Shown here: piece after piece, positions 43,571 to 51,758 of the stretch
Position numbering within the stretch: position 1 is the stretch's first letter
How the letters are laid out: each line of letters begins with the position of its first letter
Assembly: GCF_000744705.1 (NCBI RefSeq)
Contig: NZ_JQML01000001.1
Coordinates: 9,310,017-9,374,016 of the forward strand
Direction: 5' to 3'
DNA from: Streptacidiphilus albus JL83
GTDB lineage: Bacteria > Actinomycetota > Actinomycetes > Streptomycetales > Streptomycetaceae
DNA length: 64,000 nt
Notes under the pieces: generated by a model
Databases searched by the model: none
What the model saw: only the letters and a program-made list of their open reading frames with translations
What the model was told of the DNA's origin: nothing
Program-made: the position numbers and the translations under genes

Positions 43571-43598
43571 TTGACCAGAATTGGCCATGGCGTAAGCT
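43571..43598 (+). promoter_or_regulatory. Probable promoter of the TrmB/LuxR-type regulator gene
   Basis: TTGACC at 43571-43576 and TAAGCT at 43593-43598 are spaced by 16 bp and end about 42 bp before the regulator's ATG. Confidence 0.45.
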
Positions 43599-43640
43599 CG
43601 TCACGCAAAGCGGGGAGCCGCTTTGCCGGAGGAGGGCGAA

Positions 43641-44642
43641 ATGCTGGAGGCGGTCGGGCTTTCGGCCGACGAGGTCGCGATGTACCAGGCTCTGGTGACC
43701 CGGCCAGGTGCGGGTGCCGCGGAACTGGCCGACGCCTGCGGGCTGTCGTCGTCCGACGCGGAGGCGCTGCTGCGCCGTCTGGTGCGCGCCGGGCTGGCCG
43801 TGGCGGCGTCGACCGGCGGCGAGGACTTCGAGGCCGTGGCGCCGGAGTCTGCCCTGGACTCGCTGATCAGCCGCCAGGAGCGGCGGCTGATCGAGGCGCG
43901 CTCCGAACTGGCCCGACTCGGCCGGCTGTTCCGGGAGGCCGGCGCCGCGACCGACCCCGGCTCGGTGCGCGTGATCAGCGGCGCCGCCGCGATCTCACAG
44001 CACGTCAACAGACTGCACGCGTCGGCGCGCGACCGGGTGCGCTCGTTCGACCGTCCCCCTTACGTCCAGCGGCCAGGAGAGAATCTGCCACGTCAGCGGC
44101 GGCGGCAGCTCGACGGGGTGGTCTACCGGACCATATACAGCCACGACGCGCTGGCCTGGCCCGGACGGTTCCGGGAGGACATCCTGGCCAGCTGCGAGTC
44201 GGGCGAGCAGGCGCGCGTTCGCGCGGACCTGCCGACGAAGCTGCTCATCGTGGACGAGGACGCGGCGGTGATGTCCGTGGCGGTGGACGAGGCGGTGGCG
44301 CAGACGGCGTTCGTCATCCATTCGTCCTCGATCCTCGCCGTACTGATTGCTCTGTTCGAGCACGAATGGTCGCGGGCCGTGCCGCTGGTGGCGTCCGCCA
44401 ACGACACCTCTCGGGACGCCGAGCCGACGGTCGGGGCCGCGGGTGCCGGGCAGGGGCCCGACGAGCAGACGCGCGCGTTGCTCTGCCTGCTCGCCGGCGG
44501 GCTCACCGACGATTCGGTGGCGCGGACGCTCGGCTGGTCCGCACGCACCACCCAGCGCCGCATCTCCGCGCTGATGCGCGAACTGGGCGTGTCGACCCGG
44601 TTCCAGGCCGGCGCCGCCGCGCGCGACCGCGGCTGGCTCTGA
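43641..44642 (+). CDS. TrmB-like regulator with C-terminal LuxR-type HTH
   Basis: This 333-residue protein has an N-terminal winged-helix segment of the TrmB type (ADEVAMYQALVTRPGAGAAE, residues about 8-60), a central effector-like region resembling phospholipase D-like TrmB sensor domains, and a C-terminal LuxR-type HTH (SVARTLGWSARTTQRRISAL). Such proteins are common single-component regulators in streptomycetes. A GGAGGAG sequence before the ATG at 43641 decides the start over an upstream TTG. It is divergent from the sedolisin-like protease and probably regulates it. Confidence 0.8.
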   Translation: MLEAVGLSADEVAMYQALVTRPGAGAAELADACGLSSSDAEALLRRLVRAGLAVAASTGGEDFEAVAPESALDSLISRQERRLIEARSELARLGRLFREAGAATDPGSVRVISGAAAISQHVNRLHASARDRVRSFDRPPYVQRPGENLPRQRRRQLDGVVYRTIYSHDALAWPGRFREDILASCESGEQARVRADLPTKLLIVDEDAAVMSVAVDEAVAQTAFVIHSSSILAVLIALFEHEWSRAVPLVASANDTSRDAEPTVGAAGAGQGPDEQTRALLCLLAGGLTDDSVARTLGWSARTTQRRISALMRELGVSTRFQAGAAARDRGWL

Positions 44643-44699
44643 GGCCGGCGGTCAGCCGGAACGCGACGGCGCGGGAGACGGTGCGGGAGCGTGGGCCGC

Positions 44700-46133
44700 T
44701 CATGGGCGCTCCGGCTGCGCGTGGCGCCGCAGCACTCGGTCGACGAGTTCCCCGGCCGCGCCCAGGTACTCCTCGGGGGCCAGGAGGTCCTCGACGGTGA
44801 CGCCGTCCGGCAGCTTGTCCAGCAGGTCCTGCTGTTCCTTCAGGACTTCCGCGAACGTGGGTCCACCGGCAGCGCTCCGGCGTGCGCACTCCGCCAGCAG
44901 CCGTTTGGCCTCAGCCTTGCCCAGCAGCGGCGCGAGCGCGACATTGAGCCGCTCGGAGACGATGGATCCGCCGGTGAGGTGCAGGTTGCGGCGCAGGTTC
45001 TCGGGGAACACCTCCAGGCCTTCGGCGAGTTCGGCGGCCGTGTGCGCCGCTCCTGACGCCAACCGGAGCACCTCACGCAGCGGCTGCCACTCGGCGTGCC
45101 AGGCGCCGGGCGCCCGCTCGTCCTCGGCCAGCATGCTCTGAGCCAGCACCGAGGCGTAGGCGGGTAGTTGGCGGGAAGCGGTCACCACCAGGGTCGCCAG
45201 CACCGGGTTGCGCTTCTGCGGCATCGCCGAGGACACCCCCCGACCGCCGGCCGGCGGTTCGCCGACCTCGCCGACCTCGGTACGGGACATTCCCTGCACG
45301 TCCAGGGCGAACTTGCCCAGCACCCCGGTGACGGCGCTGAGGGTCCAGCCGATGTCGCACATCGGGATCCGCAGGCTGTGCCAGGGCGCGTCAGGCTCGC
45401 GCAGCCCCAGTTCGGCGGCGAACCGCGCGGCGAGTTCGATCCCGTGGCCGGGACCGGAGCCTTCGGCGGCAGTTCCCCGGGCGTACTCCTGGTAGGCCGC
45501 CAGCGTTCCGGCCGCGCCGCCGAGTTGGGCCGGCAGGCCGGCGGTGGTGCTCCGGACCCGGTCCGAGGCGTCGAGCACGGAACCCAGCCAACCAGCCGCC
45601 TTCAGCCCGAAGGTGGTGGGCACCGCGTGCTGGGCCAGGGTGCGCGCGGCCATCGGCGTCGCACGGTGCTCCCGGGCCAGGGCAGCCAGTGCGGCAGCCA
45701 CCCTGGACAGGTCCCGCTCGATCCGGGTCAGGGTCCGTGCCGCCAGCAGCATGGCCGCTGAGTCCAGGATGTCCTGGCTGGTGCTGCCGAGATGCACGTG
45801 CTCGGCGGCAGGCGGGTCAACGGCGGCCACCGCCGCGGTGAGTTCCTGGACCAGGACCACCACGGGGTTGGCGGCACCGCGAGACCGCTGGGCGAGTGCC
45901 ACGACGTCGATCCGGGTCGACCGCGCGCCTCGGGCGATGGCGTCCGCCGAACCCGCCGGGATCACCCCGAGCGAGGCCTGGGCTCTGGCCAGAGCGACTT
46001 CGACCTCCAGCATCGCGGCGACCCACGCCTCGTCGCTCAGGCCCGCGAGCGCCTCGGTGCCCGCCCAGACCGGGGCGAGCAGCCCCGCATCGACGCCGGC
46101 TCCGTCGTACCGGCAGTCGTTCTGATCGCTCAT
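44700..46133 (-). CDS. Fumarase/aspartase-superfamily lyase, candidate nitrosuccinate lyase
   Basis: This 477-residue protein has the superfamily signature loop SSAMPQKRNPVLATL (catalytic Ser region), the conserved HLGSTSQDILDSA segment and TLAQHAVPTTFGLKAAGW, as in 3-carboxy-cis,cis-muconate cycloisomerases. No protocatechuate genes are nearby; instead it lies 37 bp downstream of a flavoprotein resembling CreE. CreD, which eliminates nitrous acid from nitrosuccinate to give fumarate, belongs to this same subgroup, so a CreD-like role is inferred. It is the last gene of the leftward biosynthetic array. Cycloisomerase or another lyase function remains possible. Confidence 0.65.
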   Translation of the reverse strand: MSDQNDCRYDGAGVDAGLLAPVWAGTEALAGLSDEAWVAAMLEVEVALARAQASLGVIPAGSADAIARGARSTRIDVVALAQRSRGAANPVVVLVQELTAAVAAVDPPAAEHVHLGSTSQDILDSAAMLLAARTLTRIERDLSRVAAALAALAREHRATPMAARTLAQHAVPTTFGLKAAGWLGSVLDASDRVRSTTAGLPAQLGGAAGTLAAYQEYARGTAAEGSGPGHGIELAARFAAELGLREPDAPWHSLRIPMCDIGWTLSAVTGVLGKFALDVQGMSRTEVGEVGEPPAGGRGVSSAMPQKRNPVLATLVVTASRQLPAYASVLAQSMLAEDERAPGAWHAEWQPLREVLRLASGAAHTAAELAEGLEVFPENLRRNLHLTGGSIVSERLNVALAPLLGKAEAKRLLAECARRSAAGGPTFAEVLKEQQDLLDKLPDGVTVEDLLAPEEYLGAAGELVDRVLRRHAQPERP

Positions 46134-46170
46134 GCCTGCAGTCCTCTTTCCACCTGCTGTACCGTTCGAT

Positions 46171-48114
46171 TCACAGGGTGACACGGGCCCGCACCTTCGG
46201 AACGGGCCGCCGGCCGAGTTCGACGGACAGGCAGGCCCGGGCGATCGCGTCGGCATCGCCGAGGATCACCGAGTCGACGCCGGGGCGGACACCGGCCGCA
46301 GTGGCCCAGTGAACCGTCTCGGTGGGCACGCCGAAGGCGAAACGGTACGGGTGGGCCTGCCCGGTCAGGTCCACCAGCCGACAGGGGCGCGGGGTGACCA
46401 TCAGTCCGCCGGTCTCCACCTGGCCGTCGGCGCCGGTCGGGATCAGGTAGGGCCGACAGGCCCCGCGCGCCAGCAGGTCCCGGACCAGCGGGTCGGCAGT
46501 GCCCCGGACGTCCGGTTCCGGAAGCCTGGCCTCGATGAGCGAGGCCACCTCGGTCGCCGACCCGGGCACGGCGGTGGAGTTGACGGTGAATCCGTCCGCC
46601 GAGGGGACGACCCGCATGCCCGGCCCCACCATCCGGACCACCCCGGCCTCGACGAGCGCGATCAGCTCCGCAATTCGGCGGGGCGGCGGTCCGATGGAGA
46701 CGAACGCGTTCAGCGGGGTGTACCAGGACTGGAGTTCGTCCCGGTAGGAGTCGCCGGTGATCCCGCCGTGGTCCACCACCAGGCGCACCTCGTTGCGCAG
46801 GTCGCGCATCACGTCCAGGGCTGCCTTCAGGGGGCCGTCGACATTGCCGCGCCGCGACTCGGCGAGGTCGTGCCTCAGATAGTCGAGCAACCAGTCCTGA
46901 TAGGCGAGCGGGGCTTCGAACGTCCGGTCGCCGTAGGGTCGGGCGATGCGTTCCCAGTCCCACCGGTCGTTCCGCCCGACCCCGAACCGGCTGAGGAGCC
47001 GTTCCGCCGCAGGCCCGCCCACGGGCAGGTCGGAGTACTCGCGCAGGAAGGCACCGGCCTCGTCCCCGGAGAGCCGTTCGGACAGCAATGCGTGGTAGTA
47101 GACGCCGGTGACCTCACTGCTGATCAGTGGCCAGATGTGTCGGGAGAACTCGATCTGTTCGCCCGCCTGGCGCCGCTCCCGCAGTTCGGTGATCCTTTCG
47201 GGGGTGAGCAGTCCCGGTCGGTGTCGACCGGACACGCCCTTCTGGTTCTCGCCGCGCGAGTGGTACGGAATGCCTCGCCGCGACCCGGCCAGAACCAGGG
47301 GTTCCCGGCCCGAAGGACGGTAGCGCAGTTGCCCGTCCTCCCGGTGGAAGCTGCCGCCACGCCCGACGGTCAGCAGGGTCAGGTAGTCGAAGAAGTTGAG
47401 CCCAAGGCCGCGCAGGGCGACCCGCTCTCCGGGGGCGATGGGCTCCAGGTCCGCCTCGGCCGGGTTGGTCGGCGGCAGGTAGTTCACCCCGAGCGCGCGG
47501 GCGTGCTGCTGAAGGGCGTGTTCGTCGGCGCTCGGCAGGATGTCCAGGTGGCCCTGCGCCAGCACCACGCAGTCCAGTCGGAGCGAGGTGCCGTCGTCCA
47601 GCGCGACGAGCTGCGAGCCGTCCTCGGTCTCGGTCAGGCTCACCGCGCTGTTGCGGTGCAGCTGGAAGCTGACCCGGCCCGGCGCCGTGCGGACCAGGCG
47701 ATCCAGTACCCACACCAGGTAGCAGCCGTAGAAGGCCCGGGAGGGGTAGGAGTCCGGGCCGAGCGCCAGGGCCTCCGCACGCACCCACTCCGGCACGGAG
47801 TCGAAGGGCTCCATCAGAAGGACGAACTTCGCCCACTCGTACAGACTCGGCCCCGGGCAGATCGGGCCCTGACAGGTCACACTCGCGTCGGTGAACATCG
47901 TCACCTGCGATGCCACGGTGTTCATCAGGAGCTCCACCGGTTGGGTGGTCCGCCAGACCCGTCCGCCACTGCCCAGGTACGGATCCATCACGTGGATCAC
48001 GACCTGCTGTCGGAAGTCCTCGGCGTTCGCGGTCACCCGCTCGACCACGGACAACCCTCGGGGACCGGCTCCGATCACGCCGATCGTCCTGATTCGATGC
48101 TCCGCCGCAACCAC
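46171..48114 (-). CDS. FAD/NAD(P)-binding monooxygenase, candidate aspartate N-oxygenase (CreE-like)
   Basis: This protein of about 647 residues has an N-terminal dinucleotide-binding motif (GVIGAGPRGLSVVERV), a second nucleotide-binding segment (LRGLGLNFFDYLTLL) and the conserved SWYTPLNAFVSIGPPPRRI block of the FAD/NAD(P)-binding family that includes, as I recall it, CreE and FzmM. Those enzymes oxidise L-aspartate to nitrosuccinate. Pairing with a CreD-type lyase directly downstream supports an aspartate-to-nitrite function supplying nitrous acid. The GTG at 48112-48114 has GGGAG six bases upstream; the ATG at 48142-48144 has none. The assignment is inferred from family and context, not proved. 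Confidence 0.65.
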   Translation of the reverse strand: MVAAEHRIRTIGVIGAGPRGLSVVERVTANAEDFRQQVVIHVMDPYLGSGGRVWRTTQPVELLMNTVASQVTMFTDASVTCQGPICPGPSLYEWAKFVLLMEPFDSVPEWVRAEALALGPDSYPSRAFYGCYLVWVLDRLVRTAPGRVSFQLHRNSAVSLTETEDGSQLVALDDGTSLRLDCVVLAQGHLDILPSADEHALQQHARALGVNYLPPTNPAEADLEPIAPGERVALRGLGLNFFDYLTLLTVGRGGSFHREDGQLRYRPSGREPLVLAGSRRGIPYHSRGENQKGVSGRHRPGLLTPERITELRERRQAGEQIEFSRHIWPLISSEVTGVYYHALLSERLSGDEAGAFLREYSDLPVGGPAAERLLSRFGVGRNDRWDWERIARPYGDRTFEAPLAYQDWLLDYLRHDLAESRRGNVDGPLKAALDVMRDLRNEVRLVVDHGGITGDSYRDELQSWYTPLNAFVSIGPPPRRIAELIALVEAGVVRMVGPGMRVVPSADGFTVNSTAVPGSATEVASLIEARLPEPDVRGTADPLVRDLLARGACRPYLIPTGADGQVETGGLMVTPRPCRLVDLTGQAHPYRFAFGVPTETVHWATAAGVRPGVDSVILGDADAIARACLSVELGRRPVPKVRARVTL

Positions 48115-48205
48115 TTTCTTCTCCCGGTCCGCCCCTGGTCCCATTCACTGGGCTGTCTACGCGGTCATGTGCGGCCCGCACACACCCGCATGCCGTCCGC
48201 TCAGG

Positions 48206-49555
48206 TCACTGCATCCCCGCCGCCGGCCATCGCTCGGATCCGGGACGCCCGGACCCGGCTGCGGAGCGTCCCCGACGGGAGCCGTGCAGCGAGGTCCGGG
48301 CCGGACCCCGGTGGTCACGGCCGGCAGGGGGCGTCAACGCCGGTTCGCCCGAGGGTTCGGACGCGGCCGGGAGCACCGTGTACGGCAGCGGGTCGAAGCC
48401 GTTGAAGCCCTGGGTGAGGTAGCTGACCGCGTAGGCGCCGCTGGAGAGGATCCACACGGGGTCGCCGGAGGCCACCGCCAGCGGCACCGGTACCCGGCCG
48501 GTCGCGTGGCCGTGCGGGAACGCGTCGTCGCTGTCGCAGGTCGGGCCCGCCACCACGGCCGGGACGTACTCCGGGTCCGGGTGGGTCGGGAAGACCAGTC
48601 GGTACTGCAACTGGTCCATCTCGTAGAGCCCGTTGAACTTGCCGCAGCTCAGATAGAGCCAGTGCTGCCGCTCGCCGTCCAGCTGCTGACGGGAGGTCAG
48701 CCGGTAGACGTGGGCCCGGATCGCGCCCTGGTCGGCGACCAGGTGGCGGCCCGGCTCCAGAACGAAGTCGAGCTCGCCGCCGTGCAGTCGGCGCAGTCGG
48801 ACGAGGCCCTGCCGAACGGTCCGGAAGATCTCGTCGAGCGGCGGGACGAGGGCGGTGCCGTGCCGGTCGAGGTACCCCAGGGCGGGCAGGCCGCCGCCGA
48901 GATTGATGTGGTCGAGCCTGATCCCGTGCTGCCCGAGGTCGACCAGCACGTCGCCGAGCAGCTCGAAGGCCGCCGTCCAGGCCTCGGAGGTCAGCTGCTG
49001 CGAACCGACGTGCACCGAGAGCCCGGCGGGGGTCAGCCCGGCCTGCCGGGCGGCCGTCAGCACCTGGACGGCGTCCGCCGCCGAGCAGCCGAACTTGCGG
49101 CTCAGCCCCCAGAGCGCGCCGTCGCCGCTGGTGGCGAGCCGGCAGAACACCCGGGATCCGGGGGCGTGCTCGGCGATCGCGGTGATGTCCGCGAGGCTGT
49201 CGGTGGCGAAGTCCCGGATGCCCAGGCGGTAGGCCGCGGCAATGCCCTGGTCCGATTTGACGGTGTTGCCGTAGTGCACCCGGCCGACCGGTACGCCGGA
49301 GCGCAGGGCCTGACCGATCTCGTTCGGGCTGGCAGCGTCGAAACCGGCTCCGAGCGCGGTCAGTTCGGCCAGCACCTCGTCCACCGGGCAGGCCTTGATG
49401 GCGAACCGGACTGCGATGCCCGGCAGTTCGTCCAGTAGGGCGGCGTAGCGGCGGGCGATCCCGGCCAGATCGTAGAATATCCGGTCGTCGGTGGAGGCTG
49501 CCAGGGCGGAGCGCAGTGCGGGAGCGAGGGGGTGGAGTTCGGATTCCCGGTTCAC
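48206..49555 (-). CDS. Ornithine/diaminopimelate decarboxylase-family PLP enzyme
   Basis: This 449-residue fold-type III PLP decarboxylase has Lys54 in FAIKACP, HVGSQ, GGGLPALGY, EPGRHLVAD and GPTCDSDD with Cys340, the active-site cysteine motif of ornithine/lysine-type decarboxylases rather than the CESGD of LysA. The last 50 residues (PPAGRDHRGP onwards) are a basic, apparently disordered tail absent from the family. Its GTG start overlaps the stop of a 69-aa gene by four bases. It could supply a diamine or decarboxylate a pathway-specific amino acid in the cluster; substrate unknown. Confidence 0.8.
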   Translation of the reverse strand: MNRESELHPLAPALRSALAASTDDRIFYDLAGIARRYAALLDELPGIAVRFAIKACPVDEVLAELTALGAGFDAASPNEIGQALRSGVPVGRVHYGNTVKSDQGIAAAYRLGIRDFATDSLADITAIAEHAPGSRVFCRLATSGDGALWGLSRKFGCSAADAVQVLTAARQAGLTPAGLSVHVGSQQLTSEAWTAAFELLGDVLVDLGQHGIRLDHINLGGGLPALGYLDRHGTALVPPLDEIFRTVRQGLVRLRRLHGGELDFVLEPGRHLVADQGAIRAHVYRLTSRQQLDGERQHWLYLSCGKFNGLYEMDQLQYRLVFPTHPDPEYVPAVVAGPTCDSDDAFPHGHATGRVPVPLAVASGDPVWILSSGAYAVSYLTQGFNGFDPLPYTVLPAASEPSGEPALTPPAGRDHRGPARTSLHGSRRGRSAAGSGRPGSERWPAAGMQ

Positions 49556-49761
49556 CGGGCCGGTCCCTGGTCGCCGACGGCCCGCTCGACCACGGCCTGG
49601 CCGTGGGTCTGCCGGTGCTCGAAGCCCGGTTCGGAGAGGACGCCCAGCAGCCCGGTGGTGCGGATCTCCCGCAGTGCGGTCCGGGCCGGGAAGGTCACGC
49701 CGTCCGTGCTGACGTACGGGCGGGCGGCGGCTCGGTGGTGGTACAGGTGGTCCGTGGGCAT
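49552..49761 (-). CDS. Small 69-aa protein of unknown function, coupled to decarboxylase
   Basis: The ATG is preceded by GGGAG seven bases upstream and the stop overlaps the decarboxylase GTG (GTGA), so translation of this frame looks real. The sequence contains YVSTDGVTFPARTALREIRT followed by TGLLGVLSEPGFEH; the region from 49552 to 49800 holds no other gene. No family was recognised. Position between E1 beta and the decarboxylase suggests an accessory or substrate-presenting role. Confidence 0.6.
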   Translation of the reverse strand: MPTDHLYHHRAAARPYVSTDGVTFPARTALREIRTTGLLGVLSEPGFEHRQTHGQAVVERAVGDQGPAR

Positions 49762-49800
49762 GCGGTCACTCCCAGGTGCGGGCGTCGCGAGGGCAGGGGG

Positions 49801-50760
49801 CTACTTCATGACTGCGCGCAGGGCGTGGCGCAGTTGGTCGCGGTGCGGTTGCAGGGCACGGTCGAGCCCGGGGGCGAACGGCAGCACGGCGCCGTCCGGC
49901 CGGGTGATCCGCCGGGGCGGGGCGACCAGACGCATCTCCTCGGCTGCGGTGGCGAGGACTTCGGCGCCGATGCCGCAGCTCCGGTTGGAGTCGTCGATGA
50001 CGACGAGGCGTCCGGTGCGTTCCAGCGAGGCGGCCAGGGCGGTCCAGTCGAAGGGGTGGAGGGTGCGCGGGTCGAACACCTCGACGGAGATCTCGGCGGC
50101 GAGCTCCTCCGCGACGGCCAGTGCGTCGTGCACCAGGTGGCCGACGGCGACCACGGTGACGTCGGTGCCCTCGCGGTGGATCCGGGCCGAGCCCAGCGCG
50201 ACCGGCGCCAGCTCCCAGGTGACGGTTTCGCGCACCGGCAGGGCGGCGGCCGGGGCGAACACGACCACCGGGTCCGGGTCGGCGATCGCCGACCGCAGCA
50301 ACCCGTAGGCGTCGGTGGGGGTGGCCGGCACGACGGTCTTCATCCCGGCGTGGGCGAAGAGGCTGTACGGGTGGTCGGAGTGCTGTCCGGCCCAGCCGTC
50401 CCGGGAGCCGGAGCCCGGCACCAGGCAGGTGAGCGGGACACCGGTCTGGCCACCGGTCATCAGGGAGAACTTGTGGGCCTGGTTGACGAGTTGTTCGAAG
50501 ACGAGGAAGAGCAGCGAGGGGATCTGGAACTCGATCACCGGCCGCCGTCCGGTCAGCGCGGCCCCGATGGCCATCGAGGTGAAGGCCTGCTCGGAGAGCG
50601 GGGTGTCGACGATCCGGCCGGGGCCGAAGCGGTCGAGCAGGTTGAGGGTGGGGCCGGCCATGCCGGCGCCGATGTCCTCGCCGAAGACGCAGACCGCCGG
50701 GTCCTGCTCCAGGGCGTCGGCGAGCGCCCGGTTGAGCGCCTTGGTGTAGGAGAGCCTCAT
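49801..50760 (-). CDS. Pyruvate dehydrogenase-type E1 component, beta subunit
   Basis: This 319-residue protein shows the E1 beta features: MRLSYTKALNRALADALEQD, VFGEDIG, DTPLSEQAFTSMAIGAA and the C-terminal EVFDPRTLHPFDW, with the cation-binding loop region. It overlaps the alpha subunit stop by four bases (ATGA). No E2 or E3 gene is present in the window, so the pair either borrows housekeeping partners or delivers its acyl or hydroxyalkyl group directly to a carrier protein, as known for E1-like pairs in some natural product pathways. Substrate unknown. Confidence 0.85.
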   Translation of the reverse strand: MRLSYTKALNRALADALEQDPAVCVFGEDIGAGMAGPTLNLLDRFGPGRIVDTPLSEQAFTSMAIGAALTGRRPVIEFQIPSLLFLVFEQLVNQAHKFSLMTGGQTGVPLTCLVPGSGSRDGWAGQHSDHPYSLFAHAGMKTVVPATPTDAYGLLRSAIADPDPVVVFAPAAALPVRETVTWELAPVALGSARIHREGTDVTVVAVGHLVHDALAVAEELAAEISVEVFDPRTLHPFDWTALAASLERTGRLVVIDDSNRSCGIGAEVLATAAEEMRLVAPPRRITRPDGAVLPFAPGLDRALQPHRDQLRHALRAVMK

Positions 50761-51758
50761 GCCGTGCTCCCCGCCCTCGGTCGCAGCCCGTCGGCGTAGA
50801 GGTGGTCCAACGCCCCTTCTGCTCGCGGGTGTTCGGAGTCGAGGGCGAACCGCTGCGCGGCGTCCAGCTGTTCGGCCACCGAAGCGTCCAACTGCTCGGC
50901 GAGGCCGTGCGGCAGGAGTGCCGCGGCGCGCGGCAGCGGGTCGAGGCCGCGCCAGTCGGCGATCTCCTCCGGGGTGCGGTAGTGCAGTTTCATCAGCCGT
51001 TCCATGGTGTGGTGCCCCTCGAAGCGGTAGGTGCGGCATTCGAGGAAGCCGGGACCGCCGCCGGCGGCGGCCCGGTCGACGGCCTCGGCCGCCGCCGCGC
51101 GGACGGCCTCGGTGTCCATCCCGTCCACCTCGACGGCGGGGATCCCGAAGGCGGCGGCCCGGCCGGTGGCGCTGCCGGCCACGGCGGTGGCGGCCGGCAG
51201 CGTGGTGGCGTAGCCGTTGTTCTCGCAGACGAACAGCACCGGCAGCCGCCACATCGCGGCCAGGTTGAAGGACTCCAGCAGGACGCCCTGGTTGAGTGCG
51301 CCGTCGCCGAAGAAGGCGACGGCCACCCGGTCCTCGCCGGCCTGCCGGGCGGACCAGGCGGCGCCGACCGCGATCGGGCCACCGGCGCCGACCATGCCGT
51401 TGGCGCCCAGGATGCCGAGCGAGAAGTCGGCGGCGTGCATCGAGCCGCCCCGGCCCTTGTTCAACCCGCCGATGCGGCCGAGGAGTTCGGCCAGCAGGCG
51501 GTCCGGGGCCGCGCCCTTGGCGAGCACATGGCCGTGGCCCCGGTGGGTGGAGGTGATCCGGTCCTGCGGGCGCAGTGCGGCGCAGACGCCGACCGCCACC
51601 GCCTCCTGCCCGATGTAGGGGTGGATGCCGCCGGTGATCGCCCCGGACTTCACCAGCCCGAGCGCGAGTTCCTCGAAGCTGCGGATCAGCCGCAGCATCC
51701 GGTAGCGCGCGGCGGGGGAGCCGAGGCCGTCGGGGACGGGGTGGGCGGGGCCGGTCAC
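50757..51758 (-). CDS. Pyruvate dehydrogenase-type E1 component, alpha subunit
   Basis: This 333-residue protein carries the thiamine diphosphate motif running from FFGDGALNQG to CENNGYA, HRGHGHVLAKGA, and GGSMHAADFS typical of E1 alpha subunits of the pyruvate, acetoin or branched-chain type. The GTG start overlaps the dioxygenase stop (GTGA). With the beta subunit it would decarboxylate a 2-oxo acid. Possible roles here are making a starter for the ketosynthases, making an arylacetyl unit as in phenylglycine pathways, or forming a two-carbon unit on a carrier protein. Confidence 0.85.
   Translation of the reverse strand: MTGPAHPVPDGLGSPAARYRMLRLIRSFEELALGLVKSGAITGGIHPYIGQEAVAVGVCAALRPQDRITSTHRGHGHVLAKGAAPDRLLAELLGRIGGLNKGRGGSMHAADFSLGILGANGMVGAGGPIAVGAAWSARQAGEDRVAVAFFGDGALNQGVLLESFNLAAMWRLPVLFVCENNGYATTLPAATAVAGSATGRAAAFGIPAVEVDGMDTEAVRAAAAEAVDRAAAGGGPGFLECRTYRFEGHHTMERLMKLHYRTPEEIADWRGLDPLPRAAALLPHGLAEQLDASVAEQLDAAQRFALDSEHPRAEGALDHLYADGLRPRAGSTA

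Noticed and set aside
44700..46133. 3-Carboxy-cis,cis-muconate cycloisomerase
   Set aside because: The superfamily motifs fit, but no protocatechuate pathway genes are present and the adjacent CreE-like flavoenzyme makes nitrosuccinate lyase more likely. Kept as the alternative.
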